Below are positions 9,201-19,925 of a stretch of DNA of 24,247 nucleotides, piece by piece. The position numbers and the translations under genes are program-made. Location of the stretch: assembly GCA_943704525.1 (NCBI GenBank), contig CALSCQ010002680.1, forward strand, positions 1 to 24,247, written 5' to 3'. Every line of letters begins with the position of its first letter. Position 1 is the first letter of the stretch. The notes under the pieces were generated by a model. That model did no database searches, had not been told where the DNA came from, and was given only the letters and a program-made list of their open reading frames with translations. Origin of the DNA: Pigoraptor vietnamica (taxonomy: Eukaryota > Opisthokonta > Filasterea).

Positions 9201-12200
9201 GGCGCGGTTTGACGTGGTGGAGGGGGCAGTGGCACCCGTGGAAGACGACACGGCGTCCGTGGACTTTCTCTCCCCCGAAATGGAGTTTGACGGCCGCCGG
9301 TCGCCCACGGGCTCCGAGTCGACGTACTCGACGGCGTCGTCCGTGATGTCATCTCTGAGCGTGTCGACGACGAACCGCTCGTACGTGAGTCGCACGAGCC
9401 GAACGGGCACGCTTCGGTCCGTGGCGTCGACGCTCAGCAGCATCAGCGAGGACGGCAAGCCGCATCTCGTGGGTGCCGGCGTTGGCGGTGGCGGCAGCCT
9501 CAGCGATGTGAGCGAGGGCGCGGACGACACGCTCCTAAGTGCCGCCGAGCGCATGGCACACAATGCGGAGCTCGGAAGCCAAGCGCGCCTCGCGTCGTCC
9601 AGTCGGCGATCGCACGCGCCAGACGCCCTCAGTGTGAGCAGCCAGGGCAGCAGCATCGCGGAACGGCAGTCCGTGCGGAGCCAGCGTTCCCTGCGTTCGT
9701 TCGTCCCGGGCACCACATCGCCGGCGCAATCGTCGCGCGAGTTGGCCGGCGTGCTCCGCGCGCGCCGCCGCTCTCTGCCGAAGCGCCAGAAGTCCGTGTG
9801 GTACAACAGTGACAAAATTGAGGAGCGCGAGAGGCAGCGGGCGGAGGCCGTCGAACAGGTGCGCTTTCGACGTCCCGAGGCGCTGCGGTCCCGCATCGCG
9901 GACGACAACGACGGCGTGTGCTTGCTGTACGGCCCTTACGCGACGTTTTACACCGCCGACGTCTCGAGCGACGCGTACGGCGACTACGACTCGAAGGTGA
10001 ACCGGCTCATCGCGGTGACAGGGCCCGACGCCGAACACCAGGCCGAAACGGACGGCCGCCGCACGCTGCGCTCGATGATACACCTTGCGACGAGCGAGAC
10101 GCGCCTTGCCGTGGTCGCCATCGATGGCGCACAGCCGCCCCTCGAGCCCATCCCGAGTTCCCCCTTTCCGCCCGATGCGCCCGCCCCGGATGCGGCTGCG
10201 CAGGGCATGACGCGCTCGCCGTCGGTGTTGGAGGAAGTGTCGTCCGGGACCGTCCCGCCTGTTACTGTGGGCCACGCCGTACGCCGCCGCAGCTTTGCTT
10301 TGGAGACCGCGGTGTTCTCTGTGGGCGCGGAGGGTGCGCAGGAGCCTTCTGGCGAACTGCAATCCCCCGAAAGCCCCGCGCGTGCGGAGACGGTGTCGGC
10401 TGCGACTTCGCCGATTGCGCCGGAGGGTCGTCCGTACGACGATTTGGCAGAGTCGCACGCGCGGTTGCAGCTCGAATACGTTGACCAGATGGCCGAAATG
10501 CTGCGCGTGAACATGGACGGCATCGGACCGCACGCCCACGAGGCGGCAGAGAAGGACGCCGTCACGAGCGCCGCCCTGTCGCCGGCCATTGCGCAGCTGA
10601 GCGCCGCACGTTCGCCGGTGCTGCGCCGGGGCGCCACAGACGGTAACCTCTTGAGGAACTACGGGGTTTCTACGAACGCCGAATTCCCGTCCACGAACGA
10701 GCCGACGCTTTCGCGCGGTCGTTCCACGGCCGCCCTTCCGTCCGTGAGCAACTCGAGCAACAACGGCGCCCCTCGCCAACCGCCGTCGCCGCAGGGCATG
10801 GGCTCGCGGACGCCGTCGGTCGTTTCGATAGAGAAAGCGTCGTTCGCACCCGCCCCGCGCCTCGTGATGATGCGCGCATCGAGTCTGCGCCTGTCTATGG
10901 AGGACGGCGCAGCGCCAAAGCACCTCGATGCTTCCCAAGCCCCGCGAGCCGCGCCCCCGACACCCCCTTCGCCTCTTGGAGCGCCCGCGCCACCCGCCAT
11001 GGAGGTGGAGAGGGCCGTACCGTCCGCGCCGCCGCTGTCGGCACTGGAGAAGGCAGGCGAGGCCCGCATGTCTGGAGAGCCGGGTTTTTGCAGGGGGGCG
11101 GTGATGGACAGCCTCAACCCGCCGCCCCCGTATTGCCTTCGTACGAAGAGGCCGTGGCCGATCTCCGGCGCCGCTCACGCCCGGCGACCGAGTCGGCTAC
11201 ACTGATTGTTGCGCCCTCCTTGCCGCTGTACGTGGCTGCGGGAGAGCGCTTTGACGCAAAGCATGCGACCGAAGAGCACGACGACGACGACGACCAAGAG
11301 ACACAACTGCAGGTCGAGAGTGCCGCGGAGAGCGCACGCGAAATCCCTCCACCGCCGTCGGAAGCGCTCTCGCCCGACCGTGCGTTGACGGTGCCTGACG
11401 AGGGGCAGTCGTCGTCACGGCCACGACGCACGTCACTTGTGCGTGCGGACAAGGACGTTGGCACGGATGTCGAGCCGGCAGCACCTGCGTACGTGCGAAC
11501 GGAGGAGGCCGTCGAGTCCTCAATACTCGGGGGCTCTGCTGTCGCTGCTGGCGTACTAGTGGCTGCGCCAGCGCGTCGCACGTCCGTAGACCGCACTCCA
11601 ACTCCGGTTGTGAGCGACGCTCCGGCATTCACGAGTGTGCCTGTGGCGGAGGACGTAACGAACCCTCTCGTTGCCGAACAGGAAGCGTCTTCCGCGCCCA
11701 TTGCACGCCGCATGTCTGTGAAACGTCACGCGCACGACGTCGAGCACCTCCGCGCGGGCGGCGAGTCTGCGCTCGTTTTGACCGTGCCTGTAGGGACCTC
11801 GTCAGAGGAGGAGCGCCCGCCCCCGACTTACGTGGAGGCAACGGACGCGGCCGGCGACGCCGAAATTCCCGCGCCACCGAAGCAGCGCGCGATTCCGCAA
11901 GCGGTAATCGTCCGACAGGTGGTCGACGAGCCCGCGAAAATGGAGCACGTCTCTGCGGCGGAAGTGGCGGACGTCGTTGCCGTTGCGGTGGTCGAGGGAA
12001 CGCACGGCGCCGCGCGGCCCGTGTACATCAAGCGGCGACACCACGACGTAGAGGCAGGACAGACTGTACGGAGGGCGTCGTTCTCCCAGCATGAGGATGA
12101 TGACGTGCCGCTCACACTGGAGGTCGCACCGGTCGCCGTGCCTGTGTCCAATCCGCCCACGGAGTTGCCCCCGCTACTCCGTACTCTCCCGCCGCCCGTG

Positions 12201-15200
12201 ATTGCGCGCAGCGCGGAGGAAGCCGTCGTATCACCATCTGTCGTCGAGCCTGAAGTCCACGGCGAGGGCGTCGAGGTCAAGCGCGTGCTCTTGGAGGGCA
12301 CGCGCCCGCGCGCGCTGAGCCTGAAGCGCAGGCATCACGACGTGGAAGCGCTGCAGCTGAGCGTCGGCGATCAGCTCCCTACGCCAAGTGCGATCGTCGA
12401 CGCGACGCAGAGTAACAAGGAAGAGTTTGAAAGGACTTCGGAGACCGATTCCCTTCCCTCGCTGCAGCGCGCACTGCCAATGGCCGTGGTGTCCAAGCCA
12501 CGCGAGGGCCACGTGCAAGGCAGCGCGTCTGCGGCGCCCGAACCGCTCGTGTCGGAGGCGTCAGTTTCCGTCGCCGAACAGTCGTCGCAGCAACGTCCCC
12601 GCGTACTCAACGTACGCCGACACAGTCACAACGTTGACGAGGACGCGCGGCGGCTCCAGGAGATTGCGAACGAGGCCATCGTGGCCGAGCAACTCGCTGT
12701 TGACGTCGAGCACGCACATGCGGACGTTCAGCCAGTAACGGTTGTCGCTCAGCGAGCGCCGGATGTGACTGTGCAGCAGGCGCGGACCGTGGCGCCAGCG
12801 ATCGAGCAGGCGGTGCGTTCACCGCCCGCGAAAGAGGACGAAGCGTCCGAACCCAAGCCATCGCAACAGAGCGTGCCCGTGGCCACGGACGAGATTGTGG
12901 CCGAACCGGCGCACGTTGGAGAGACGGGATCGAGTCCGCCCCTTTCACCTGCCGAAGTTTTGTCGCCGGTGGAGGACATTGCGCTTTCGTCAGAGCTTGC
13001 AACGCCCGCCGCCGTTGCTCCGTCCTTGGAAGAAGAAGCTGTTCTCAGCGAAGTGAGCCTGGAGACCTCGAGCGACGAGGGAGGCGCGGACTACTTTGCG
13101 CGCTCGGTCTCCCCTCAGCACGCGCCACTCGCGGTGGTCGAAGAGGTCCCGGCCGAGAGCGTTGCTGCCGTGGACGCTGGCGTGGCGCGTGAAGAGGACG
13201 AGGGCGAGAAGTCAACGACGGACGCCGAAGTAGACGTTGCGGCCAGCGCGCAGTCGATGGACGATGACGCGGATGATATCATGCAGTATGATCACGACGA
13301 GCCGAGCGCTCTCAATGCGCCGGCCGGCCACGTGACGGATGCGGCGTTCAGCGACGGAGAGAGTGCCGAGGCGGCTGCGGACGTGCAGGCGTCGTCGCTA
13401 CCAGTGATCCGCGTGGACTCTGCGTCGTCGAACGGCGAGGGAAGCGTGCGGGACGTCGACGCGCCCCTCAGTGACCTTGTGCTCAGCCCATGGGAGGACG
13501 AGGGCGGCGCACACGTCGACGACGACCCCGAGTCCCTGTCAACGCTGTCGTCGGATACTGAGGAGGAGGTCGTCGCGGACGATGTGGGAAAGTTGGAAGC
13601 GGCCGATTTGCACGGAGCGGCCACCCCCCCGGATGACGCATCGCCTGTCTCCGATGCCGCTGTACAGAGTGTGGAAAGCGCGACCGTGTCGTCCACCGCC
13701 GTTCGCCCTGCGGAAGTGCGGAGTGCCGTGCACGTGTCGGCCGTCGTGGTGCCGTCAGAGTGGGCACACATGCACGAAGCAGTGGAGGAGAACGACGGGG
13801 CTGCCGCAGAAGAATCTGCGGGCAGTGCGAGCGAGCCCGCGCTGTCGGCACTGGAGGCGTCCGTGCTTGTGCCCGTTCCCGCCATCGAGCCGCTTGCGGA
13901 CGACGACACTTTCGCGCGTGTCTCTCCCGTGGATCTTGCGGGCCTGACGTTGGCGAGTGCTGCGGACGAGCCCGTGACGGCGGACGATGTCGGCGGTGAC
14001 GGCGACGGTGTGCTGAACGGCGTGCAAGAAGGTGGGTTGGCAGCCGGGGAGATTCGCGACGCTGCGACCGTGACAGAGGAGGACGAGCCTGCGGCGGACC
14101 CCGTGTCCACGAGTATCACCGCTGTCGCAGCAACTCTTGCGGACGCCGCAACGCCGTGGGGTGTCGCAGAAGCGCACAGCGCACAGCCGTACGTTGTTCG
14201 CAGCGGAAAGCGCTTTTCTGCGAGGGATGTCGTTGTGGTCGAGGCCGCCGACGCCGCGCCCGCCCCGTTGCACGAGCCTGCCCCGGAGGACGTGCCGAGT
14301 GATGGGGAGGCGGCAGTCGTCGAACACACCGAAGGGGCAGACGGGAGCACTTTGACCGAAGATGTGGCTGCTCTCGCCGACGTGCAGGAGGCCGAGCATT
14401 CGACAACGGACGTCTCGCGCGAGGACGAAGAGCAGGCGCGGGAGCTCGAAGGGGCGGAGGAATCCGTCGTCGTACCGCGCGGCTACAACCCCTTCGTCGG
14501 GGACGACGCTGAGCCGTCACCAGCAGACCTTGGGCCGTTCGGTAACCCGTTCCTGCCCGCGGAAGGGTCCCCTTTTGCGCTGGCGATGACCGTTGCCACA
14601 GACGACGCACCGCCTCCGCAGCCGGGCCTGAATCCGTTCGACGAGGACATCAACGAAGCGCAAGAGACTGCGATGGCCGGCACAGAGGCCGACGGTTCAC
14701 GTGCCGAGGTAACGCCTGCGGTTACTGCAATGCGCGACGACGAGAGCGGCCACGGTGGCGTTGAGGACGCGGAGTTGGCCGAAGGCGAGCAGGAGCTTGC
14801 GGCGCTCGAGTCGCTCAACAGTCTGATGGAGGCGTTCCTCGCGAGTGAAGAGGTGATCGTCGTCGGCGACGTGATCGGAGAGGGCGCGGCAGAGGGCGCG
14901 GCAGCGGAACCGTCCGATCAGCTCGAGGCTCGCGTTGATCAACTCGAGGCTCCCGTTGAAGAGCTGCATAGCGAAGAGACGCCAAACGCTTTGGAGCCGC
15001 ACGTTCCATCGCCCGCTGACGCGACCGCTGTGGTTGAGAGCGATGTGCTGCCTGTGAGCGAGACGGCAACTGAAGCACCGTCCGTTGGCTCTGACGTTGC
15101 TGTCACGGCAGCCGCTGACGCCATTGTCGTCGACGCGGTCGAGGAGTTGGACACTGCAGCGCCTGCGGACGGCGGTGCGGGACCGTCCGGGAATGCGCCC

Positions 15201-18200
15201 ACAGACGCAGTCGACGACCTTTCTCTCTCTGCGCGTCGGCGTTCGGTGGTGTTCACCGACCACGTGTACCTCATGTTCAAGCCGGGCATGACCGAGCCAT
15301 TGAAGGAGGAGCCCGACGTGCTCGGCTCGGACAGCGAGAGCGATGAGGACGACTACGACGACGAGGGCGACAGCGAAGAAGAGAGCGAAGAGGACGATGA
15401 TGACAGCGATGGCCACGAGGATACTGTCGCGGTCGTCGAAGTCACGAACGTCGGCGCCGGTGAGAGCGTCGGAGCGAGCGCGCATACCGAGAGTGCCGTA
15501 CGTGTCGTCCCCGCAGGCACTGTGGCAGTGGCTTCTGCGGTCGCTGTCGAGGCGGAACCGGTGGCCGATCCGTTGCAAGTGCGCACAGATGATGCCGCGC
15601 ACCCGGCCGAAGTGGGCGGTGAACTCGCGGGTGTCGTTGTCCCCCCGGTCGCCGTGCCAATTCCGGACATTGCCGTGTGGGCGCCAGAGGGGGAGGCCGC
15701 CGGCACGCACACGCCGCGCGAAGACGGCAGCGATTCCGACGCGTCGGAGTACTTTTCGCCCCCGTCGTCCCCGAGCCAGCTCCTGGGACGTGAGGCGCCC
15801 GCGGTGGTGGAAGCTGCCCTGCCCTCGATGGTGTTAGACGAGCCGGCGCTTGAAGTGGCGGAGACGCACCTGGCGACTTCGGAGGCGTCGTGTCAGACGA
15901 GCGATGTCCAGGACGAGGGCAGGCATGAGGGAGAGCAGGCCCCTCTCGTACACGAACACGAGCGGGAACAGGTGTCGGATGCTGTCGAGCCGCCTGCAGA
16001 GGCGTCTCCAGCCGCTCGTCACACAACGGAAGAGGACGAGGATATTATGCCGGCCGTGTCTCTGAGACAGGCAGAGTCGATTGAGAGCGAGCGGCCCACG
16101 TCTCCGTTCAACGTAACGCTACGCCACGTCGAGTCCGAACAGCCACCGGCGGATGTCGAAGAGGGTGTCCCTCTTTTTGGCGGGCTCAGACACGTGGAGA
16201 TAGAAGCGCGCGACCCCGAGCGCCCGACGTCGCCGTTCAATGTCTCTCTGCGTCACGTGGACACCGAGCCCTCTGCGGATGCCGAAGGAGGCCTCCCGCT
16301 TTTTGGCGCGCTTAGGCACGTGGAGACGGGGTTGCGGGAGCCTGAGCCGGAGCGCCCGGCGTCGCCTTTTAACATTTCACTACGTCACATCGAAGCCGAA
16401 GCGAGGGAAAGCGTCGACGACGCGCCGCAGTTTGGGTCCCTGCGTCACGTGGAACCCGAGCCGCGAGTGGTCGAAGCACCGGCGGTCCCGTTTGCCGTGA
16501 AGCTGCGCCACATTGACCGGGAACTGACGCTCGCGGACGACGAGAGGGTCCCTTCGCCCGCGTCACGTGGCGACGGCGGCTCGGATCATCGAGACGAGGC
16601 GCCCCCCGTTGTGCTCGCACGCGTCGAGGAAGACGTCGGACCGAACGACGAGGGCCCGCCTGTCTTTGCGCCACTGCGGCACGTGGAAATCGAACCCAAG
16701 ACGGCCGAACGGCCAGTGTCTCCCTTCCAGGTGTCCCTCCGTCACGTGGACCGCGAACTGACCTTGGCGGACGATGACGCGGCGCCGAGCTTGCCACTGA
16801 GGCCCGTTGAGGCGAGCATCGCCGAAGAAGAGCCGGAGGATGTCGTGACGCCCGTCGACTTTCACACGTCGGCAGCGACCTTTGGGGTCGCGTTGAACGA
16901 GGTGGCTGCCGACGTGCGAGAGCGGGAGGCGTCGTCCGACTATGAAGAAGAGGACGCGCTTGTCACGCCGCACTTTGCCGCGGCCGCGTTTGGCATCCAT
17001 TTGAGGAGAGTGTCACGTGCCGACCCAGCGCCCGTCGTAGAATCGAGCGAAGGCCATGGCGCGCTTGCGGAAGATGGTGCTGCGAGCGCCGAGAAAGGCG
17101 ATCCACGGGAGCCGATTGCCGAGAAAGGCGATCCACGGGAGCCGATTGCTGACGAGTCAGCGCCTGCGGTGCCCGTCGTCGCGGACGAAGCGGTGGACGC
17201 GTCTGCGCTGTCGGTCGAAGCAGCTGGGTTGGACGCGACTGCGTTTGCGGATGTGCCCCAAACAGCACCCGATCGTCGGTCCGGTTGGGCGACCTCGGCC
17301 ACGCGCGCAACGGTCGTGCACGTGTCCACTGCGTCGCAGGAAGAGGACGTCTTTGAGGGGCCGCAGTACCGTCCGCCACTGGAAGCGTTTGCGGCGTCTC
17401 TCCTGGGCAGCTTCCGTGACGACGGCGAAGACAGCGGCTTCGGTTTCGTCGATGACGACGGCTTGTTGGATGGCTCGCCCGCGGAAGTGCCCTCGTACGC
17501 CTACGAGCCCGCAGTGCAGCTCGCACTCGGTGATTCGTCTGGAGTCGAGAGCGGTGCGTCTGACGTGGTCGAGGCGGCTCTCGAAGACGAGCATGAGGCG
17601 CCGATTGTGACGTCTATGCAAGAAGATGCTGCGTCGGACGTCGCTGAGCACTCAACGCCCCCCACGGCACCGAGAGAAGAGAACAACGCCGAAGCTGCGC
17701 CCGTCGCCGACGCCCCTTCGTCCCCGCCGTCGCAGAATGATGAAACTGACGACGGCTCTGGTCTCGCGTCAGCCGCAGCCGCGCCGGCACAGAACGAGGC
17801 TGTTACTAAGGTCGTTGCGGTCGATGCGGCGGCCATCACCCCTTCGCTTGGAACGGTAGACACTGACATTGCGAATCAGCCCGCAGCCGTGGAAGAAGGG
17901 GGCGAGCGCGCTGACGTGACGTCGGCATTGGTGGAGGAGTCCCTCGGAGATGTCGACGAGGGCATACCATCGCCCGCCTCGCTCGATGAGCTGTCCGACG
18001 CATCGGAAACGCTTTCCTCTGTGTCGGAGGCTTCCGCTGGTGCCGCGGGGAACCCGGCGGAACACGTGGCGGAGGGTGCCGTTGAAGATGGAGCGGACGA
18101 AGGGAAGGCGACGGTGGTCGTTGTGGCCGACGTAGCGCGTGTGGGCGGGAAGACCGATGACGACGAGGTCCATGACGTCATGCCGGACGTCTTGTCTTCG

Positions 18201-19925
18201 CAAAGCGATTTGGACGAAGGCGGCGAGGGTTCGGAAGCGCGCGCCGCGAACGGCCGCGAGGGCACCTCACGTGACACGCTGCAGGCCTCGCTGACGCTTG
18301 AGGAGGAGTCCATCGCCGATGCGCTCGGTTTGGGTGCACTTTCCCCGACCGCTGCGCAGGAGCACGGCGCGGAGGACGCTCGGGGCGCTCAAATCGACGC
18401 AGCGACAGAGGAATACCGAGCCGTCGAAGTCGATGCGGCATCCTCGCTGGCCCACGAACGCACCCCCGGGGAGCAGTCCGCTGCACTTGGTGTGGAGGAC
18501 GAGCACGTGGATGTGCAGGCGGCCGTCCCTCCGACTGCCGAAGAGGACACGTCGGACGTGACACGCGGAGCGGAGCCTGCTGACACGCACGCGGACACTG
18601 CGCCCACCTCAACGCACTCGCCAGCCGATGCGGCGCGCTTGGAGGCCCTCGTGAGCGAAAAGGCGGCGCTGTTGATGCGTGCGAAGAAGTTGGACGAGGA
18701 GAACGAGGCGATGGCGCGCGAGCTGGTCGCGATGCGTCGCAAGTACCGCGAGCTGTCGCGCACGGCACCCGCGGGCGGCGACGACGGCAAAGGGAAAGTT
18801 CGGCGCGTGGACCTGTCGGAGAGCGTCGAGAAACGGTACAACGCGCTCATCGGCAACAGCATTCGCCCGGAGACGGCAGTGGACGTCGCACGCCTTTTGC
18901 CGATCGACTTTGAAAAACTGGCGCTTGAGAACGAGCGCCTCCGCGCGCTGGAGAGTGACGCCGAGCGCAAGAAGGTCGCACTCGCCAAGGAAAACAAAGA
19001 GCTCAAGCGCATGCTCTCGGACCTCACGAAGAAGGACCGGCACGAGGACACGCTCGATGCATCGGCCGTGTCCGCCCAACTGTCGGCGTCGAAGCGTGCG
19101 TTGGCGGCAGCGTCTCCGAGCACCACGCCGCGTCCATTGCGCCCGGGTTCCACGCGCCCTGTCGTCGTGCGCACGACGTCCGTCCCGCCGGTGCCGACCG
19201 TGAAGGAGGGGACGACGTCTGTTGCGTGGTCGCGAATTCCGATGAAACAGAGAACGATCAGCGCTCGTCCGGACGAGCGCGCACCCGCGTTGTCGTCGTC
19301 GACGCTGTCTCGAAGTGCGACTGGCAGCCTTGCTTCCCTGGACGCCTCCGCTGGTGCGGGCGCGCTGGCATCGCCATCGGCACGCAAGCGATCGCCGTCG
19401 AACACGCCGAGCGCAAGTCCCAAGCCTGCTGCAGCCGCCCCTCTCTCTCCCTCTGCGCCGCGCAAGACGTCTCCCGCTTCGACTGCGAAAGCCACTCCGA
19501 CGAGCAGTAAGGCGGACGAAGACCGCACAACGGCGCCGACTGTTGCCAGCGCAGCGCGGGCGGCTGCGGCGGCGGCATCAAAGACGAGGACGAGTCCGCT
19601 ACCGAAGCGCGCGACGTCTATTGCGGGTGCCGCACCCACTACGCCAAAGACGCCGTCGACGCCGAAGGCAGCGCCGACGCCCAAAACGACGCCTGCAATG
19701 TCTCTGGCAAGCGCAAAGGCGCTTGGGATCAAAGCCCACTCGGTGTCGGGCGACTTTCCCACGTCACCCCTTGACCTCTTTGCGCTGGGAACGCCCCGCC
19801 CGCCGACGGTGGGGGGCGGCAAGAGGCCCGCGGAGGGACGCGCGCGGCTAGTGCGCGCTCGCATTGCATCGCGATCGCCGTCGCTCACGGACTCTGCGGC
19901 AGAATCGCTCGAGGGGCGCGCGTGA
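6286..19925 (+). CDS. Giant tandem-CH-domain scaffold protein, about 4,180 aa, 8 exons
   Basis: Proposed exons: 6286-6957, 7173-7266, 7578-7655, 7739-7841, 7995-8067, 8220-8375, 8485 to 11016 (or 11004), and 11094-19925. Phases agree throughout and the stop is TGA. Exon 1 opens with a His-rich, disordered stretch. The first CH domain spans about residues 174-284 (DLRDGVVLHAIAETL, then EDLVEGDLAATKTLLW). A more divergent second CH starts at LLKWVKDLCEDEDV and ends near residue 390. Tandem CH pairs commonly bind F-actin, so cortical or cytoskeletal anchoring is inferred. The remainder is low-complexity Ser/Pro/Ala/Glu-rich sequence with RRHHDVE repeats, three NPF motifs, an acidic tract, LRHV repeats, a coiled coil (about residues 3748-3889) and a basic Ser/Thr/Pro tail. 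Exon 4-5 borders are the least certain, as is the exon 7-8 junction, where the frame changes. I recognise no named orthologue. It could be two genes, but no good start codon follows the junction. Confidence 0.82.
7341..7473 (+). repeat. Direct duplication in intron 2 of the CH gene
   Basis: A 41-bp unit beginning TGCCTGTGTGCGTG occurs identically at 7341-7381 and 7433-7473, an offset of 92 bp. The flanks are also similar (TATTTCCT and TACTTCCT before, TTGGTGTGTTT after). This points to a tandem duplication of about 90 bp. The 311-bp intron (7267-7577) is TG-rich and contains no other feature I can support. Confidence 0.85.
7962..7982. repeat. Short (CA)n tract before a splice acceptor
   Basis: About ten CA units lie just upstream of the proposed 7994 acceptor of the CH gene, in the intron between the proposed exons 4 and 5. 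CA-rich intronic elements can modulate splicing in animals; that role here is unproven. Confidence 0.85.
11005..11093 (+). other. Proposed short intron joining the two long frames of the CH gene
   Basis: The frame of exon 7 runs to a stop at 11203-11205, while the 8.8-kb frame is open from before 11088 in another phase. A consensus-like acceptor, TTTTTGCAG, ends at 11093. Donors at 11005 (GTGGAG, 89-nt intron) or 11017 (GTACCG, 77-nt intron) are both in phase 0 and restore the long frame. These lengths match other introns here (83-109 nt). Neither donor is a strong consensus. A sequence error in the G6 run just after the acceptor is the main alternative. Confidence 0.6.
11424..12656 (+). repeat. 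RRHHDVE repeat family, about 97-103 residues per unit
   Basis: Four clear copies of a basic motif of the type xVKRRHHDVEA have their key Lys/Arg codon at 11721, 12030, 12324 and 12615, spaced 103, 98 and 97 residues. A weaker copy (LVRADKDVGTDVE) lies at about 11442. Each unit also carries a hydrophobic line of the type LPxLxRALPxAVV about 55-60 residues before the motif. The sequence between is acidic and variable. These are protein repeats in the giant CH scaffold, about residues 1350-1755. I know no named family for them. Confidence 0.8.
14487..14639 (+). other. Cluster of three NPF motifs in the CH scaffold
   Basis: Asn-Pro-Phe occurs at codons 14487-14495, 14544-14552 and 14631-14639 within about 51 residues (contexts YNPFVGDD, GNPFLPAE, LNPFDED). 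NPF is the classic ligand of EH domains (Eps15, EHD, intersectin families) in endocytosis. The local sequence is acidic and disordered, as usual for such ligands. Binding is inferred. Confidence 0.7.
15231..15422 (+). other. RVxF-like motif followed by a Ser/Asp/Glu tract
   Basis: A basic site ARRRSVVFTD (15231-15260) is followed by a Tyr/Phe-containing segment and then a tract of roughly 37 residues made mainly of Asp, Glu and Ser (about 15309-15422). RSVVF fits the protein phosphatase 1 docking consensus [RK]x[VI]xF, and RRRS fits a PKA-type site. The acidic Ser tract looks like a casein kinase 2 substrate. All of these functional readings are inference from short motifs. Confidence 0.5.
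16047..17019 (+). repeat. Alternating 21-residue LRHV repeats in the CH scaffold
   Basis: The Leu codon of LRHV-type motifs lies at 16119, 16185, 16248, 16311, 16380, 16440, 16503, then 16614 (weak), 16674, 16737 and 16797 (LRPV). Steps are 60-69 nt, except one gap of 111 nt. Two subtypes alternate: A, RPxSPFNVxLRHVD/E; B, PxFGxLRHVE. Two degenerate copies (FGVALNEV, FGIHLRRV) and a leading SLRQAES extend the block to about residues 2888-3211. The F-x-x-x-L-R pattern recalls short actin-binding motifs such as the DFRxxL of MLCK, but I cannot claim homology. Confidence 0.85.
17088..17147 (+). repeat. Perfect 30-bp tandem duplication inside the giant exon
   Basis: Two identical 30-bp units (17088-17117 and 17118-17147) encode AEKGDPREPI twice. 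Perfect identity at the DNA level, including wobble positions, indicates a recent in-frame duplication. Confidence 0.97.
18627..19050 (+). other. C-terminal coiled-coil region of the CH scaffold
   Basis: Heptad-like Leu/Ala/Met-rich, charged helices (LEALVSEKAALLMRAKKLDE; EKLALENERLRALESD; KVALAKENKELKRMLSDL) are the only strongly helical stretch in the second half of the protein, about residues 3748-3889. Dimerisation is the usual role. It is followed by a basic Ser/Thr/Pro-rich tail of about 290 residues with many TPK units, a composition seen in microtubule-binding tails; that comparison is inference. Confidence 0.75.

Noticed and set aside
11088-11100. Programmed ribosomal frameshift at the T5...G6 stretch
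   Set aside because: A short intron with a good acceptor explains the frame change more simply; no downstream pseudoknot was recognised.
16122-16760. Many CACGTG words inside the giant exon
   Set aside because: They arise from the codons for Arg-His-Val in the LRHV repeat, so they are not evidence of regulatory sites.
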